DNA of 53,882 nt from NCBI GenBank assembly GCA_020201525.1, contig JAIVGO010000012.1, positions 1-53,882 on the forward strand, written 5' to 3'. The notes below the pieces were generated by a model. That model searched no databases and had not been told where the DNA came from. It saw only the letters and a list, made by a program, of their open reading frames with translations. Shown here piece by piece: positions 52,167 to 53,882 of this stretch. Position 1 is the stretch's first letter. Every line of letters begins with the position of its first letter. The DNA comes from Actinomycetota bacterium (GTDB lineage Bacteria > Actinomycetota > AC-67). The translations under genes were made by a program, and so were the position numbers.

Positions 52167-52212
52167 AACGGCGCACCCGTGCACCTCGGTGCAGATTTGC
52201 ACATCCCTGCAC
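52167..52212 (-). promoter_or_regulatory. GTGCA half-site array, copy 2 (upstream of selenoprotein)
   Basis: Minus-strand half-sites GTGCA (52212), an additional GTGCA (52202), TGCAC (52193), GTGCA (52184) and GTGCG (52176). Spacing is identical to copy 1 at 45792. It lies about 55 bp upstream of the selenoprotein start, in the 183-bp gap after the lipase gene, and reads as alternating inverted half-sites at 4-nt spacing. Confidence 0.55.
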
Positions 52213-52297
52213 GTCTGAACCGATTCTCGCGAGCGCTCGATCGGTTGCAAGGTCCCTTCCCCTGCGGCCGGCGGAGGCTCTTGCGACAACGCCAACC

Positions 52298-53882
52298 TCA
52301 GCCGTCGGCGACGATGTACAGATACCCCTGCCAATCGCCGAACGACGTGTACGTGTAGTTCGTCCTTCCCGCCGATTGCGACGCCACGCTGCCTTCACGG
52401 GCATACGTGTTCCCGCCGTCGCGCGAGCTCCACCCCCCGTCGTCCTCCCAGTACTGAACGTCGAGGTGATACGTCGCCGAATTCAGCATGCGAATTTTCC
52501 AAATGGTCTCGGATTCCACGCTGCCGTTGTTCTTGGCGTCGGTTCCGACGTTCACCCATGCGTTGTCGGCACGTGAGTAGTGCGTACCGGTATCCGGGTC
52601 GCCGCGATAGAACGTGGACGTGAATCCGGCGCGGCCCGCGTGTGCGGTGAATTGCTCCTCACCATTGGTGCCGCAGCATTCGTGGTTGTCAATCACGTAA
52701 GCCTTGTCGAAGCCGAACGTCATGAGGCGGGTCTGACTCGTGTCGGCGGTGGCCCCGTTAACGGAAATACGCAGCGTGTTCGTTCCGCGCTTCGCATCGG
52801 TGGCCGTCGCGGAGTAGTAGTCGAGCCCGTCGATGTCTTCGGACAACATGACGTTGTTGAAGAAGAATGTCGACACGGATTCCTGCCCGCCGCCCCAGCC
52901 GGTGTCGTCTTCCCAGACGCGGACTTTCAAGTCCATCGTCGGCGACGTGCCCGGCAGGTTGATGGCCGTCCACGAGCTCGGGCCTGCGTTACCCCAGCTC
53001 TGCGTGAACGGAGCGTCGCGGTTGTACTGGATTGTGTCACCGGTTGCGAACCCGTCGTTTCCGCCGTTCGCGTCGTAGGAAACTTCGAAACGAAACTCAT
53101 CCGTCGTACCCGCGTCGTGATCTTGAACGACGTTGAAGTATTCGAGACGGATCGTCGCCTGTCCCGCAAGATTGGCGCCGCCGGTCCCAGTCTGTGTCGA
53201 CGTGAACCCGAGCGAGTTGATCGCAATGTCGATCGGCGCATCGTCCGTCCGAAGCCCCGAGTGGTTCGACGCAACGAGATTGTTGTTGCACCCGCTAAGG
53301 AAGGGCGACTCGGCCGGCACGACGCCGTCGAATCCGTGCGTGATGCCGTCGCCGTCGAAGTCCGACTGATAAATCTGACCGTAGCTCGGGTTGCCGCCGA
53401 CACACGTGTAGTACTCGCCGGCCGGCTCGGACGTTCCCATCAGGCTCAGGAACTTCGCTCCCGGGCGCATGTCGCCGCCACTCGAAGTCCAGTTGCCGAA
53501 CACCGGCAGCGTCGAGGGGAACCAGGCGAGAATCGTGCCGTGGTTCGGCGTGCCGAGCATCACGACGTCGTCGATTTGGTTCTTCCACTTCGTGCTGACA
53601 TCGGCGGCGCCGTCGCCGTACCAACCGCTGGTCGAGCTCCAATAATCGACGTCGGCGCCTCCCTTTTCAACAAGGAAGCGCGTCGTGAGCCCGCCCATCG
53701 AATGCGCGATCACGTCGATCTTTTGCGTCGTTGCATAGCCGTTCGCCGTCAGGCAGGAATCGATCTTCGGTTGCAAGATCTTCCCGGCGATGTAGGAGAT
53801 GTGCTGACTGCCGCTCGTCGGTGCATACGACAGCGCCTGCGTTCCGGCCGTCGCGCTGTCGCAATCGAGCACGGTGTAACCC
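52298..53882 (-). CDS. Secreted lipase-like alpha/beta hydrolase with beta-sandwich repeats, 5'-truncated
   Basis: At least 528 aa; the frame is open at the window end, so the signal peptide and first strands are missing. VIAHSMGGLTTRFL carries the lipase nucleophile Ser (GxSxG variant HSMGG). MLGTPNHGT follows, then an Asp-rich GQIYQSDFDGDGITHGFDG and NHSGLRTDD with the likely catalytic His, as in class 2 / PGAP1-like lipases. After about residue 240 come two beta domains, each with a similar motif (VWEDDTGWGGG and YWEDDGGWSSR), ending in LYIVADG. An extracellular triacylglycerol or polyester hydrolase is likely. Confidence 0.82.
   Translation of the reverse strand, partial: GYTVLDCDSATAGTQALSYAPTSGSQHISYIAGKILQPKIDSCLTANGYATTQKIDVIAHSMGGLTTRFLVEKGGADVDYWSSTSGWYGDGAADVSTKWKNQIDDVVMLGTPNHGTILAWFPSTLPVFGNWTSSGGDMRPGAKFLSLMGTSEPAGEYYTCVGGNPSYGQIYQSDFDGDGITHGFDGVVPAESPFLSGCNNNLVASNHSGLRTDDAPIDIAINSLGFTSTQTGTGGANLAGQATIRLEYFNVVQDHDAGTTDEFRFEVSYDANGGNDGFATGDTIQYNRDAPFTQSWGNAGPSSWTAINLPGTSPTMDLKVRVWEDDTGWGGGQESVSTFFFNNVMLSEDIDGLDYYSATATDAKRGTNTLRISVNGATADTSQTRLMTFGFDKAYVIDNHECCGTNGEEQFTAHAGRAGFTSTFYRGDPDTGTHYSRADNAWVNVGTDAKNNGSVESETIWKIRMLNSATYHLDVQYWEDDGGWSSRDGGNTYAREGSVASQSAGRTNYTYTSFGDWQGYLYIVADG

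Overview
The window is high-GC, gene-dense bacterial DNA with short intergenic gaps, many 1-4 bp start/stop overlaps and frequent GTG/TTG starts. Gene content points to an uncultured actinobacterium (Actinomycetota) with a large fatty-acyl or steroid-type catabolic repertoire: four acyl-CoA/CoA-ligase enzymes, a thiolase + DUF35 pair, a LivM-LivG fusion, DUF427, and an OctT-like SGNH acyltransferase. This placement is inference from gene families. I see no rRNA, tRNA, CRISPR, insertion sequence or prophage.

Layout. (1) 1-9.8 kb: end of an acyl-CoA dehydrogenase, an extended SDR, a tiny sigma-region-4-like protein, two divergent secreted PF04185-type phosphoesterases, then a minus-strand catabolic operon (amidohydrolase, thiolase, DUF35 protein, ADP-forming acyl-CoA synthetase). 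(2) 9.8-27 kb: a signalling and surface-protein region. It holds a three-repeat secreted protein overlapping a sensor kinase gene, two 6-Cys secreted paralogs, a small winged-helix protein, a membrane-anchored YVTN propeller, a rhomboid-NTPase-TPR fusion, a Ser/Thr kinase fused to a response regulator, a ChpT/Spo0B-like phosphotransferase candidate, three more response regulators, and a membrane-anchored subtilisin-fold protein that has lost all three catalytic residues. (3) 27-32 kb: two divergent acyl-CoA dehydrogenases, an SRPBCC protein, a small unknown, and a ThDP-dependent enzyme. (4) 32-36.6 kb: secreted unknowns, an OctT-like acyltransferase with its partner, and a BsuPI-like lipoprotein. 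(5) 36.5-43.2 kb: a six-gene branched-chain amino-acid-type ABC operon ending in two unknown envelope proteins. (6) 43.4-53.9 kb: Lon, a dienelactone hydrolase, an Fpg/Nei glycosylase, DUF427, an alpha/beta hydrolase, TetR + MFS efflux, a selenoprotein redoxin, and a truncated lipase.

Main discoveries. First, 51068-52114 is one gene read through an in-frame TGA. It encodes Trp-Ser-less-usual redox motif W-U-G-C-R at residue 110, and a 5-bp hairpin with loop GGUCU lies 15 nt after the UGA. This is a strong selenocysteine candidate that routine gene callers would split in two. Second, the 16.2-23.2 kb cluster looks like an undescribed signalling module joining an intramembrane protease/NTPase, a Ser/Thr kinase-response regulator hybrid, a histidine phosphotransferase-like protein and several receivers. 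Third, three shared cis elements link separate loci: TGAC-N6-GTCA sites before three catabolic units, a GTGCA half-site array before the dienelactone hydrolase and selenoprotein genes, and a CCCGCA-N2-TGCGGG palindrome in the signalling region.

How the parts fit. The catabolic genes would activate, dehydrogenate and thiolytically cleave acyl-CoAs, probably under one repressor acting at the TGAC-N6-GTCA sites. The signalling cluster probably relays an envelope or cytoplasmic signal to LuxR-type outputs. The Liv operon imports an amino-acid-like or aromatic substrate. Functions are inferred from sequence families only; no database search was run.
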